A stretch of 64,000 bases of DNA from Oegoconia quadripuncta (lineage: Eukaryota; Arthropoda; Insecta; Lepidoptera; Autostichidae). The notes beneath the pieces were generated by a model. That model did no database searches. It was given only the letters and a program-made list of their open reading frames with translations, and was not told where the DNA came from. Of this stretch, positions 21,475 through 36,000 are shown in pieces (position 1 is the stretch's first letter; each line of letters begins with the position of its first letter). Both the position numbers and the translations under genes were made by a program. The stretch lies in the NCBI GenBank assembly GCA_949316235.1, contig OX438754.1, positions 992,001 to 1,056,000 on the forward strand, read 5' to 3'.

Positions 21475-22390
21475 AGAAGTTAAAAAATATTTTCATTTCT
21501 TATTAAAATAACTGAAACATTTGGGGCATTGTTTTTAGAGATCAACGATGTTGTCGGCGGAACGAGTATTATCTTTATTATTATTACAACATTTTGACAT
21601 TCTCGGTGGTTCAAATTACGATAAAAATATTAACAAGTAAACAAATGTTCGAACGAATTTTCTAAATATTTGTTTATTTCGTTAAAAATACCATTCAGTC
21701 AATCAATCTAGATATTGCGAACGTTTGCAATTTTTTATGAAATGGTTCCTTTAGGAAAAAAAAATGACTATTATCAATCAATCAATCAATCAACCAATCA
21801 TTTATTTATTTTTCTCCACATTATAGTGTTATTGTACATTACAGTTAAGTATAGCTAAGGACGATAATTCTATGTGGAGACTGGTGTCTGAACTAGGGAA
21901 ACCTGTGTCTCAGGTCATTATGATCGAAAGAACTTTACTTTAATATGCAATTCTAGAGATTTCTGCGATGTTTACAGATGAAATGCGTTAATTTGCGTCA
22001 AACATTTGTAAAGAAAGTACAAGTACAAACTTTTGTATGAGTAAAAAAAACCCTGGATGACATTTACTTCTATTTGTACTTCCATCTAATACATAAAATT
22101 AATTTAATTAATTTAAAAAATTATCTTCGCACTACAAATACTATATACACTATTTTAGTTTATAACCTACTCAAAGGTATAACCGAACTTGGCTATTTTT
22201 ACACGCACAATTTCGATAGGATAAAATATAGTATAGGCCGCGTTATCTCTCATGTTGCTACCGTAAGCGAGAATGCCAGTTGAGTGTCGTGAAATTCTCT
22301 ACAAGTTTGACCAAATGGACAATTGGTGCAGACAGTACTAAAAAAATCAATAACAATTTAAACAGCTTGGCCCTAACTCTTTCATTCAAA
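21475..22390. other. Upstream region of the SV2-like transporter
   Basis: An (ATCA)n tract and a LINE 3' tip (TTATTTTTCTCCACATTATA) lie at 21,774-21,900. The rest, immediately 5' of the first coding exon, shows no clear TATA box or CpG-rich promoter. The coding frame is closed upstream by TAG at 22,229-22,231, so 22,232-22,390 can be 5' UTR; earlier non-coding exons are possible. Confidence 0.4.
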
Positions 22391-22505
22391 ATGGTGCTAT
22401 CCCGGACAGACACTGAAGCTCCCGTGAACAAAGAAGAAATTCCACACGACCACCTCTTCAAAGTGACGGGATTGTCGTCGACGAATCTGGAGAAATTGGC
22501 GCAAG
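22391..22505 (+). CDS. SV2-like transporter exon 1
   Basis: Encodes the cytosolic N-terminus ([20 protein letters not shown]...NLEKLAQ). Donor GTATGT, phase 1. An in-frame TAG at 22,229 closes the frame upstream with no other ATG between. Confidence 0.88.
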
Positions 22506-25500
22506 GTATGTACCAGCATGAAGTTTCATATTCTGTTTTGATTTTGCATCAAATAAACAGTAATTCTGATAGAAAAGTAAAGGGTGAGAGGTAGAGTTAG
22601 GTTTTTAGCCTCTTTTTATTTACTCTTAGCCCTCCCCTCAGAAAATTGCAGTATAGTCTTACTGTATGACGGAAAACAGGATGCTGGTCCAGTGTGGTAG
22701 ACTGCGTTGATAATCATGATGAAGGAGGCGATTTCATAGCGCTTCTTATATGTTTAAATAGTAATTCCAAAAGGGCGTTAGGTATACGTTTGAAGGTAGT
22801 ACTACTACGCAACTAAATTTATTACAATTTCGATTAATTTATCGGTAAAATATAGTATTATTATTCTCAAAATTTTATAACTTGTGGCGCCATTGTTCAA
22901 GAAAATAAAATATGGAACCGATTTCCACACACTTTCTTTGTCTGAAGCAGATACAGATAGTTGTCTTGTTTATACGTAAGTCGGTTTGGGATTTTTCAAA
23001 TTAGAAAATGCACCTTTTATTAATTTATTTGGAAATTTGACATTCTGGAATTGTGATATTTTGGTAATTTTGCACTGTGGGTGAAAATACATGCAAGAAC
23101 GGTGTGAAAGGATTATTAGATGTTCCACACACATCGAGTCAAATTCGTTTTATGATTAGTTTCAAGTCTGTTTAAGTAATTATTGATGAATTTCTTAAAG
23201 ATCCGGAGCCATCAGACTTCGAGGATGCAATCGCAGCGACTGGGTACGGCGGTTTCAACATCGCCTTGATGCTATGCACCCTCCCGGCCTTCTGGAGTGC
23301 CGTGTCAGTCACCAGCTCGGTCTCCTATATTTTCACGAGGGCCCAGTGCGATATGCATCTCAGCCTATTGGACATGGGGACAGTCAACGCTATTACTTAC
23401 GGAGGTAAGGGTTACCAGCTCAGGATTATCCTTGGCATATAAAAGAAATCAAAAACCATGTTACTTAACGAGTGAAATGAAACTATACTGACGAGCAAAA
23501 ATAACTAGTCGCTTACATAGACGACGATATTGCCATAATATCTTAAAAAGAAATAAAATACTAAAAAAATTATAATTTCTCCAGCTTCGGCATTTAAAGA
23601 TTTATCATCCAAACATTTTATAGTCGAATTACTTATTTATATGGAAGTATTTTCATTACTGACGTCATAGCCCACCAGCTTAGTATTACTCGCTCTCTAC
23701 TCCACAAGCCTCCTACTGTAACTCCTGGGAGCCAGGATTAACAGTGGTAGGCGGCTCTGAACGGCTCCTATTGAAGGACGACATTGTCCTACGTGCCTCT
23801 ATTACGACCTTGAGCCCCTAACTAATTAAAGTAGAGTGTACTTGGAATAAAGTTTCCCACCTCTCCGTGGCAAATGGAAATGTAGCTATAGTTGGATTCA
23901 AATTCAGCCTTATGTGAAGCTTGAATTCCTAGTTTTGATACTTAACGAAGAGTGCCAGAACGCATCGAATACTATACGCAGTTTAGTAGTAGTTGAACAG
24001 GCAGTGGACAGGCCACGTAACTCAATGAACTGCAGGCCGTTGGTGCACCAAAGTTCTATAGTGCGGACCATACACCGGCAAGCGCAGCGTGGGATGTCCA
24101 CAAGGTGGACGGACGATCTAACGAACCTGTTTGAACACAATCAACTTATTATATCATGTTTTTTTTAGTCTAAAATTTGTCGAAAGTTTAAAATTTAAAG
24201 CATATCTAATATTGCTCATTTCAACGCAAGGAGCTTGGTGCCTTGCCTACATCATGTCTGTAAGAACCTGAAATAAAACTTTTAAAGTGTTCTCACGTCG
24301 TATGTGGTTAACCCAGCATCAAATATTCTTTTTTGTGTAATAGATATTGTCTGTCTGTAGACTTGCTGTTCGGCCATACTCCATCCTACAATGTGTGAGT
24401 CGTAAGATCAGTTCTGCAATTGTGTGAGTGTGTACACCGATATTATACAGCGAGGCGCTGTACATTGTTTAAACTGGTTTATGTCTGCTTTGCGGCCTGC
24501 AAATGCGTTGCACACTGTAACATCTCACTCTGCATATTACACCCTCAAACCAGGATGTATTTTTGTGAGTTTCGCTAATCTCAAAGATTAATTTATTACT
24601 ATTAGTTTGCGCAAGGTTTTAAAGTGCCTTCCTGTTATCATAGCTGTTTTTTTGCAACAGTCACGTTCAACGACACCCGCAAGTCGTTGTTTATCTGCCC
24701 ATCAAATTCAACTGCCATCTTGGCTGTGAAACTATCGTCGCTCCATCTACCAGCGAGTGACGTGCTAAGCCTTCTGCACACTGAAAACTCGCTAGATAAG
24801 GCAGCCGGCACAATATTACGTGGCATGACGCAATAGACGGACAAAGTAAGTTCAAGATACAATTTCCATGATTCAGAGTAATTACAAAATCTGTGGTAAT
24901 TATTGACATTGGCCTAAATTTCAACATGTATGGATCGCAAAATGATGTCCGTATTTATATACGCAAGAAATACTAAACTAGAAATGTTCAGGATCACTAA
25001 AATAGCCATTGCAATAAAGGAACAATAAAAGGACTGGAAGATTCAATCTAAAGAGATCTTATTTTGAGAGAAAGATGTCATACCAACAAATATTCTAACA
25101 TTGGAATACAATACATTAATATATTATAATTCGGCGACACAGGATGACATAATAATAAATGGGCTTTAAAATTTGTGACGACAACAAAAGATATGATACA
25201 ACATAATGCCAAACCTACGACACCGGTGATTATAGTAAAACGTCACAAAGTTAAAGGATTTAAAGATAATCACCAATCTCTTAATCAGTCAGTTACTATG
25301 CCAGAAATTACAAGATCGTGAGATGGTGACGTGCCTCAAATGGTACCTGACTTCATGACGCCAATATCTACAGCAGAATAGACGTAATGGACCTTATTTT
25401 AAAAAAAACCTAATGAGTGGAAGGATTGTTCAATGACGATTAAGAATCCTGCAGTGATACTAGGGACGTTTACTCTTTGTATGTTTTTTTTTTTTTTTTT

Positions 25501-28500
25501 TTTTATATATGAGAGGGCGGCAAACGAGCATGCGGGTCACCTGATGGAAAGCAATCACCGCCGCCCATGGACACCCGCAACACCAAAAGGGTCACAGATG
25601 CGTTGCCGGCCTTTGAGGAAGGTGTAGGCTCGTTTCTTGAAGGTTCCAATGTCGTACTCGTTCGGGAATACCGCTGCCGGAAGTCCGTTCCACAGGCTGG
25701 TCGTACGTGGTAAGAAGTTTCTTGAGAAACGTACAGTGGTAGACTTCCACTCATCCAGGTGATGCGGATGGAAATTTAATTTTTGGCGAGAAGTGTATCG
25801 GTTAAATTGAGCAGCGGGTATTAGCTCGAACAGTTCTTCAGAACACTCCCCGTGAAATATGCGATAGAGAATGCAGAGGGACGCGACGTCTCTTCGCAAC
25901 GCCAGGGGATCCAGTCGGTCAGTGAGACTCTCTTGGCCGACAATTCGGACTGCGCGACGTTGAACGCGGTCAAAAGGAAGAAGCTGGTACTGAGGTGCCC
26001 CAGCCCATAGGTGCGAACAATACTCCACGTGCGGCCGAACTTGCGCCTTATAAAGTTGGAGGCGGTGAGCCGGCGTGAAGGAACTGGCTATATCATCATA
26101 CTGCTCGCTGTCAAATCTATACTCACACAGTAATACCTGTTTTTAGCCACAGTACGCTTTTGTTAGCCGTGTAGCATCTATGTTGATAACCCTGTCTCAT
26201 ATCAGTGATTAACCGTAGCGCAATAATTGACTGCAACTTAGACGCATATCGCTTAGCCAGCGCCGATATATACGGTTGAATAATGATTAAAGAGCCCTGT
26301 TTATGCAAGATCACAATAGACTACGAGTCTCATTTGTGGAACCCTCGTCCTCGACAACCTATTAGCGTCCAATATTACATGGCAACCTTAGCCAGTTAAC
26401 TGTTTCTAAGAAGAAAAGAATAAAGAAGATAAATCACCCAAGAAAGGAGAAACTAATTATAGATCTTCATCTGTCATCTGACAGGGACCGGTCGAGGACG
26501 AGGAAGAAAGCTGCAAAATCAGCAATAGCAAGAAGAAAAAATGTTTAAAAAAGAGACTCACACAAACGTATAAATAGTAGCAGATCGAATATAAGGATTA
26601 ATTAGCGTAGCCCTTTTCCATACGACATTGTTTTTCATTTCATTAGAATTTTATTAGCCACGTTTAGGCTTTGACGTATGAGGAAATATCTAGAAATAGG
26701 TTCTAATTGTGTGGCTTATGAGATAACGAATTTATTAATATCTTAATTAATGCCTTTTGAAGTAATGGAAACAGGCAATATTTATATATAAATATTGCTT
26801 GTTTCTTGCCTATAGGCTATGAAAAGTCTTGTAATTGACAATTGTACGCGTCGTGTTTAGCATGCATATTATTATGGTATTATTATTATTATCCGGTAGA
26901 CATACAAAATTTGCCTTTAAATAAATTTAAAACAACCATTAAACGGAAACTATGTGCCAAAGGTTATTATAAAAATTCTGACTATCTGGATGATAAGAAT
27001 GCGTGGACATGAACCGCTCGGCAACATCCAGTATATTTTATTCTTATTTTTCTTTGTCGAATCATAAATTTTACAATTAGGTATTTCAAATTGTATTTGT
27101 ATTGACTCATTTAAAAAGAGCAACCCCGGAGTTTCTTGCTCGTTCTTCTCTGGGGAGACTGCCTAATGAATGAGCGATAACTGTATGTCATGACGAGTTC
27201 AAATGTTATTCTTATAACTTACGAAATAAAACATTTTTGATTTTGATTTTTGATTTATGTGATCAGCTACTATATATACAAATAATTTGAAACTAGAGAA
27301 TGCAATTCTGATCCTCGCGAGACTTCGCGTTATTTTTCGACATCAATCCCGAAGCATAACATGACAAGATCTTGCTCGTGATTCACAGGATTGAGGGGCA
27401 GTTGTCAGCGAACCTATTTCCAAAATCACCCCTTGAACTAGACTTTTTCCCCATGAAAGTGTTCTTTTACTGTTTTTGATGATTAAAAAGAATTGTATAT
27501 AATGAAAAATGGGAATCTGTAATTGGCATAACTTTGGCTCTTTTTGTGTAATATTTTTATAATGATGCTGTTGATTCTGTATTATCAATAAACTAAAATT
27601 TAAATAAAATTTAAAAAATACTGATAAATAGTGAGTTATATTAAAGAATAAAGGTTTTTTCCTTTCAATTAATATTTTATCTTAACTAACTTCATAATCA
27701 CAACCAAGCCGTTTCCATCGCTTTTTAGTCGTCCGAATTTAACAATATTTTTTCGAAAAGTATCCGATATTGTAATTTCTAATCTCGCGAAATCTCGAAT
27801 TTGCGATCACGAATCGAGATTGCATTCCCTAATTGCAACCGCGCGAAGCCGGGGCGAGTCGTTCTACCTGCTTTCTTCTTTCATTCTCTTCATTTTCGTC
27901 ATCCGGATTTATAAATGAACCACTTCAATATAGTTACTTATTTCCAGTCCTTGCCATTTCAATATTTGAACGGAAACTGCAATTAGCAAGTCTTATGGCA
28001 ATAAACACAAAGGGAATTCCAATCATGTAACTTTATTTGGCTAACGATAAACGCTTTGGAAAGGATGACAATACAATAAAACTGAAACTAACTACATTAC
28101 TAACTAAATTAAATTAAAATCCAACTTGGTTACAAAGTTTTGGTTAATTGAGCTCACATATACACATGCTTTTAGTTTAATAAATCGTGCACACGAACTT
28201 CAGTAATTAACCCCACATAGACTTAATATACTTATATTACTGTGTATGACCAGGGTCAAACTTCAAACTTCAAGCATTTATTTCAACGTAAGATACGTGA
28301 TATCATTTGTTGAATGTCAATTTAAATCTATTGGAAATAAAAATAGGGCTTAAGCATTTTTCGGTCAGTCAGTATGTCCAAGCTACCACCGCTTCGGAAA
28401 GGGAAATCGTCTGTGGGAAATGAAGCGGCGCAGGAAACCCACAGTCACCCACACAGGTCGTTGAAGTAATCATAATGGCACCGTTTCATTGGTGGTAAAA

Positions 28501-31500
28501 CTAGAGTTTGGAACCGATGGGAACAGTCACGCACCGACTTCGTTCGCGAACTGTCGTATCAAATGCTGATTTATATTGTATAAAAATGCATCACTTAATA
28601 CACACACTTAACTTCACAGAAAAGTGACCAAAAAACATGCGAGTATCTTTAAACTTAAAACTCATATTAATAATCCATATTGTAATTTTTCTTGTACTTT
28701 CATGTGTCCAATTTATAGGTTGTGTGCACAGATTAAAAAAAATTTTGGATGTGCGCGGTGGTTGGGCTCATTATTAGCTGTACTGTTAGTTCTCGAGGAT
28801 TCTGAGAGATGGCGCTATTTTATCTACTAAGAAAAGCGCGAAATAATTTGTTCGCGCGGACTTATCTATAGCATATAGATCAATGATTACATGATTAGTC
28901 ATGTTTAGGCGTTGACGAATGATTAAATGTCTAAGAATAGGTTCTAATTGCGTGACGTATCAGATTACGTATTTAATAATATCTTGACTAATACCTGGTA
29001 TTTTGTTTGGTATTTATATACTCGCATAAAGTGTCGTAAATGACATAAGATGCATGCGGTAGGTTCGCGTCGCCTTTTGCCCAAGCATACAACCTTTGTA
29101 CATTTGTTTAAATTATGTATCTGTGTATATTTTTAAGTTGTGTACAACTTTTTCTTCTTCATACTAATATTTGGTCTGCATCCATTATAAACCAACTTCA
29201 AAAAGGAGGAGATTATTAATTCAGTTGTATTTTAATAAAAAAAAAATTATGTTTGTTACCGTAGAACGTAGAACTCAGTCACTTTTTTACCAGGACATAC
29301 TTGTGGGTTGGTCCCGTGTTCATCATAATCCTGTTCTGATGATGGGATCTATGAGGATTTGAAGGAAATCATCACATAATGTAGGCATACATATAGCGAT
29401 TTTGGTATTTACACCAACGAGTCAAGAATTTACAATCAGAAAGTGTTATTCTTATTATATTTTTGGCGGTCAATTATGTTAGTCTATGGTTTGTAATGAA
29501 ATGAATGACAAAACAGAACATTATGCAGCAAAAGCCAGCGATGGTGTGCAAGTGAAGGGAAGTGTAAATTAAATTTCATTAACCGCCTCCGTGGCTCAAT
29601 GTAAACAACATTGAGTTTACGATTCGGAGGTCGCGGGTTCGATCCCCAGCGAGGTACATGTTTAAGTACTCGGTTTGGTTGGTGGTAGGGCATTTAAAAT
29701 GTCCGCCTGGCTAGCTACCACCATCTTATCTAAATCTGCCGCCAAGCAGCAATGTTAATAGCATTGTCGTGCAACCCGTTATGCATAAAAAAAAAAAAAA
29801 AAGCTTTCGGGTTCCCACAAGAAGCCGCAAAATCTTCCTTAAAGCATTCTGCCAGTTTACTAAAGTATTACTACAGAATAAGCTGATCGCTTTTCTGCCA
29901 AGCCATAATTAATAAAAAAAATGAATGACAGATGTCTTTACGAACATTCATTAGTCACTCCGCTTTTTGGCGGGATCTCGGCGAGTGAAGTTGCATTGTT
30001 CTTTATAATTCTTATAATTTGTGCATTCTAACTTTTGAAGCTTAATAATGGCTGAATATTGTGCAGCAAACGTTAGTGATGGTGTACAAGTGAAGGGAAG
30101 TGTAAATTAAAGTGTGTAACGAAGCTTTCGGGTTCCCCCAAGAAGCCGCCAAAATCTTTTGTAAAGCATTCTGCCACTTTACTGAAGAATGACTTGACCA
30201 TGACTAGACTCTGTATACGACGAATTACTAGTTTTGACAGAGACTAATAAATTGAAGAAATAAGAGAAATAAGACATGGCTGTACGGGCTTAAATCCCTT
30301 TGCCTTCTCCGAAAGGCGTGAATAAAACGGAAAAAAATCATTAGTCACTCATTAGATTAGAAGTACATAAGTAGTATTACTCTAACACACAGAAAATGGG
30401 ATGACAATCAAATAGTCATGCACAGTTTTATGTGTTCAGCCACAGATTACTAATAAGTTACTAAAGTAAGTTCAGCAAACATTTCAAACTTTGTTTGCTG
30501 TACTATTCTAAATTATTTGGTCGATCTTAATGTTACACAAATAGATACATAACCGTAGATGTAGTTAGGCTCAAAATTACAATCACAGATCATTTTTTTA
30601 GAACTTGGCGCGCGCACTCCTCTTTGCTTCGATAGACTTAGGAAGACTAGTTTTAACCCCTGACCTTATTCAACGACGGGTGTTATGTGCTTGACGGCGT
30701 TATGTGTGTATGTGTGTGTGTCTTTGTCCGGACGTATCTCAATAAAGCCTAGTCCGATTTTAGTGCGGTTTTTTATATTGAAGGCTAAACGAAGAGACAG
30801 GATGTTAGCCATATTTGATGAAAGTCAAAGTCAAAAATGCTTTATTTTGTAGGTACACAGTGTACACTTAAAATTTTCAGATTTGACATTTTTATAGCTA
30901 TTGCTTATTCAAAAGGCAATCTTCATGTTAGAGAGTCGATGGCAAAAATATCAAAAGGCAATTTTCCCCTGAGAAGAACAAGCAAGAAACTCGAGGATTT
31001 GCTCTTTTTAAAAACATGTTTTTATATTACAAAAGACACAATAATATTTCATTATTAAAGGTCTTAGCATACGTGACGGGTAATTTCTCGGACGGAACGG
31101 AGACGGGAAGGGTAGTTCCTAACGTGAAAGTGGTTTTAAAACATACGTACAGTGACGGTATTCAACGATAGTCGTGCTAGTGCTGCAACCATATTTCAGC
31201 ACAAAATGTTCGATTTTACTTTTGAAGAACTAGCAATGGTTGCCGTAGTATTAGATGAAGAAGATGCCATAACGATGTTTTTTCTATTGCCGTCCCGTTC
31301 CGCCCGTGTTTCTCGCCACGTGTATTTTATTGCTATGTTTTCAAATGCAACGATGTCAAAAAATCGTCCCGTTCCGTCCGGCACGAGAATAAACACGTCA
31401 CGTATGCTATAGCCTGGTTATGCGAACGAGCTGGTTATGACCATGGATGTTTATTATCTAATTAGTCTGATATTTTAATGCTTTCTTAATAAGTTTCTGC

Positions 31501-33059
31501 TTTATAGTATCTTTAAATTTATTGAAAGGAAGATTTTGTATATCTGGAATCGGAATCGATTAAGCCATTTTGAAGATTTAACACAGTATATTAGAATGAT
31601 ATTTACGGGAATTATCAAAATTTTAATTGATAATTTTTAATATATTTCTGAATTAAGAATTTGAATCGATATCTTCCTCATCCACAGGTATGATCAGCTC
31701 GGCGATGATCTGGGGCTTTCTATCCGACACCCTCGGCAGGCGTAGGATCATGGTCTGGGGGTTCTTCTGCACAGGGCTGCTGGAGGTTACGGCCGCGATG
31801 AGCCAGAACTTCGCCATGCTGTTGGTCACCAGATTCGCCAGCGGATTCCTGTGAGTACTTGCTATTTATATCGTTGTACGGTCGGCCACACATCAGGTTA
31901 AACAGTATACATATGTATAACTGCGCGGAATAATTTTGTTAGAAAGAAACCACTCGGCTAATGTAATTGGTTGAAATGATTAGTCTTTCTTGTAATTGGT
32001 CAGTCTTTTATTTTTAAAAAACCCGCGTAATTTGTTCGTGCGTTAGCCAATGACAAAGTCTGTTAGTTTATCTGATAGTTGGGTTCACATGGCTTCTTAC
32101 AAGTCTAGTCTCTACCTATATCCTGTGAACCCATAATTCGCTGGTGGTACTTAATTTACAAAACTTCCTTTTCCAGCTTCAATGGGCCCTTCGCAGTCCT
32201 GATCTCGTACATCGCCGAGCTTCACCGCACGGAGCTGAGGGCCAGAGTCATCCTGCTCACCAGCCTTTTCTACACCATCGCCAATACAACGCTTCCGTTG
32301 CTGGCGTGGGCGCTGCTCACTAAGGACTGGACCTTCTACATCTTTGGCAACGCTTTTGGTAGGTTCAGGTAGTTTTACATAGACTATGCAATTATACTTT
32401 TGCAATTCTGGGATGACGCGGAGGAAATTATACACAACCTTTGTGAATGCTTTGCACTCATCCACACTGAAGCCGAACTCTAGGAGGTCCTCACACCAGA
32501 CGACGTTAAAGCCTTGGCCTTCAGGGATATCGTATGGTGCATCAGGCCGCTGGGCTAGGGCAGAATAGATCTGCATTAATGGGCAGCAGCGTCATTGTTC
32601 ACGTTTCGGAAAAGGGATACTATACATTGTATGAGCACGCTCAAATCAAATCAAATCAACTCAACTTTATTTTGTAGGTACACAGGGTACACTTAAAATA
32701 GTCAGATTTTACATTTTTAAAACTACTGCTTGTTCAAAAGGCAATTTTCCCCTGAGAAGAACAAGCAAGAAACTCGAGAGGTTGCTCTTAAAAAAAAAAG
32801 GTTTTTAAATTACAAAATTCCACATTCATGTCTCACTTCGACGACCGATTGGTGTAGTGGATAGTCACCCTATCAGCGAAACCAACGGTTGCGAGTTCGA
32901 ATCCCGCGAGGGGTAAATGTTTGTATGACGAATACGAACATTTATTCCCGAGTCTTGGATGTTTATATAAATGTTTATCTGTTATCTAGTATCCATAGCA
33001 CAAGCTTTGCTTACTTTGGGACTAGATGATTATTGTAAGTGTCCGAAATATTTATTTAT

Positions 33060-33092
<33 letters not shown>

Positions 33093-36000
33093 TCAAATTC
33101 TTATTTTCTCCTCTTTTGAGGGTATTACCTTATCATGCGGGCCGTAGCCAAGCATGATAAGGGATAACAGGGTTATGTTACGCGATTGTCGGTTATGGTT
33201 GCAGACGTTAAAAATTTCCTTGCAATGCGGCATGTATTTAGAATTATGGCTTTTTGCAATGTTTCTATAATATGAGTTGGGATATGAAGGGTATTGAGGC
33301 TGTTACATAAGGTTTTAGGAATTACACCTGTCGTGGATAATACAATGGGAACTATATGAACTATGTGTGCTTGCCATTGGCGCCTAAGTTCTATGGCTAA
33401 ATCTTGGTATTTGGCTAATTTCTCGTTAATTGTGGATTGAATGTTGTGTGTGTTTGGGATCGCTGTGTCAATCAGATATATGGTTTTATTGCTTTTATCA
33501 AAAAATGTGATATCGGGTCTATTATAATGAATTGTTCTGTCGGTTATTAGTGTTCGATCCCAGTATAGTTTGTATAGTTTATTTTCGTGTACTATGGATG
33601 GGGTGTATTTATAATATGGTACTTTTTTGTGGATGAATTTGTATTTGTGAGCTAAATGTTGGTGTATTATAGCAGTCACTTGATCGTGACGATGTTTGTA
33701 GTCTGTTTGTACTATTGCTTTACATGCACCTGTAATATGTTGGATTGTTTCCGGAGCACTATTGCAATGCCTACACGAGTCAGTCTGTTGGTTTAGTTCT
33801 TTTGTGATATGTTTTCTATAGTTTCGGGTGGCAATAACCTGATCTTGTATTGCTAACATAAAAGCTTCTGTTTCAGGAAAGAGTTCGCCCCGCTTTAACC
33901 AACAGTTTGATAGTGGTTTATCGACAAACGATTGGCCAAGATCGGCGTGGTGTCTGCCGTGCAATACTTTCTTGGCCCAATCTGATGTTTTTTGCTGTAA
34001 GCTTATAATTTTCTCACTGTGTTGAGTGTTTTTGTTTTGTAGGTTAAGGGGTGTGTACCGGTCATCTAATGCACCTATGTATTTATGTAGTGATGAGTGT
34101 TCGGCTTTAGTATGAAAGTAACGTCTGAGTGTGGTTATTTGTTTATTGTGTAGATTTTGTATATCTATTAGGCCTCTTCCTCCTTCTTGCCGCGGTATTG
34201 TGAGCCTTTGGATGCAGGATTTTGGATGATGTTTTCTATGTTTTGTTAAATTAGTATTGATAGTGCGCTGAAGCTTTTTCAGATCCGACTGTGACCAGTT
34301 TATTACGCCGAAAGAGTATGTAAGGACAGGTATTGCAAATGTGTTAATAGCTTTTATGGTATTGCGCGAGGTAAGGTAGGATGTTAAGATTATGGTTAGT
34401 CTGTGTTTAAATTTTCGAATAAGTTCTTGTTTTGTCTGCTTTTGGTGTATCTGCCTTGATTGATGAAAACCTAAATATTTGTATGTGTCTTGTTCGGTCA
34501 TAGCACCTATTTGTTCTCCAGTTTGTAGCGTGTAACTATTGTTTTGGATTTTACCTCTATAAACTGAATGTATTTTACATTTGTCTATGCCAAATTGCAT
34601 ACATATGTCGTTAGAAAATTCTTGTGTAATGTCGGCTAACTGGAATAATTCCATCTTGTTGTCTGCGTAGAGTTTGATGTCATCAACATACATGAGGTGG
34701 GACAGTGTGTGGTAACTATTATTGTGTTTAAGTCTGAATCCAGCATTAGCTTGGTCAAGTAGTTCAGATAGTGGATTTAAGGCCAAGCAAAACCATAGTG
34801 GGCTAAGAGCATCTCCTTGAAAAATGCCTCTCTGGATACGAATCGGTTCACTGGTTAATGAGTTTCCATGCTGCCTTATAGTTAGAGTTGTCTGCCAGTT
34901 TCTCATAGTTGCTTGCAAGAATAAAACTATTTTTGGGTGAATTTTGTAGCGGTTCAGAATGTATATGAGCCAACTATGAGGTACCGAGTCAAATGCTTTT
35001 CTGTAATCTATGTACATAGTGTGAATGTTTCTTTTTCTCCTTATGGCCTGTTTCATAGCAACTGCGTCTATTACTAGTTGTTCCTTACATCCTTGGCTAT
35101 TTTTCCTACAACCTTTTTGTTGTTCTTTTAATATATTGTGTTGTGACAGATGACTGTAAATAGTTTCACTGATACATGCTGTTAGAATTTTATATATAGT
35201 TTGTAAGCAGGTGATAGGGCGATACTTTGCAGGATCTGAAGTGTCATTGTCTTTGGGTAGCATATAGGTGCGACCTTGTGTTATGTAAGATGGCATTGTA
35301 TCTGGTGATTGTATAAATTGGTTTAGGTGATTGTAGATAAATGGGTGTGTGCAGGTGAGTTTCTTATACCAGAAGTTGTGTATGTTATCTGTTCCGGGTG
35401 ATTTCCAGTTGTGTGTACGTTTGATGACCTGTATGTAAGTGTCGATTGGTATTTGCTCAAATTCCATTGTAGTGATAGTGGGTGTAACATCGTTATTGTT
35501 GATCCATGTGGCATTTTGGTTATGTTGGACAGGCCTTTCCCATATATCAGCCCAGTACTGTTTTAAGGAGTCCATGGGGGGTGTTTCCAAGCTACGTGTT
35601 TGGCTGTGTTGGTGTTGTGCTGCTTCATTCAATGTGAGTGTCCTGTAGAAACCACTTTCATTGTTTATGAACTGTAAGTTTTGTATTTTTCTTGCTGTAC
35701 AAGCTAAATATCTCCTAAGTCTGCTGGATGCCGTGTTTAATTTTTGTTTTAATGTGTCCAGAAAGTGTTCAGGTTCATTATTCGGATTTTCAAATGTAGC
35801 ATGTGTCAGGAACTTCGTTTTAATCGCCTCCACTGCTGAGACAATCCTTCGTCCTCTGTTTCCTCTGATATATTGTGTAAGGCGACCAATATCTGCTCTG
35901 TATTTACATATTTTGGATTCTAGTCTTAATTGCCAGTTTGGTTTATTGTGCTTTTTCCTATTGGTCATGTCTGTGTGTCTATCAACTCTCACTCCTATAC

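Larger units (their letters stand above)
23405..31687 (+). other. Intron 2 of the SV2-like transporter (8.3 kb)
   Basis: The longest intron. It holds an RTE-like remnant, a LINE-D fragment, a LINE-J2 3' end, a LINE-F 3' end, two copies of repeat R2 (one split by SINE-A), and a LINE-J1 copy that itself contains a TIR element. Acceptor CATCCACAG. Confidence 0.85.

Noticed and set aside
22280..22390. Earlier start for the transporter
   Set aside because: The frame is open but begins with TTG, not ATG; the first ATG after the upstream TAG is 22,391.
32151..32390. C-terminal half of the 141-codon minus ORF
   Set aside because: It is the antisense of transporter exon 4; only the part above 32,388 is of interest.
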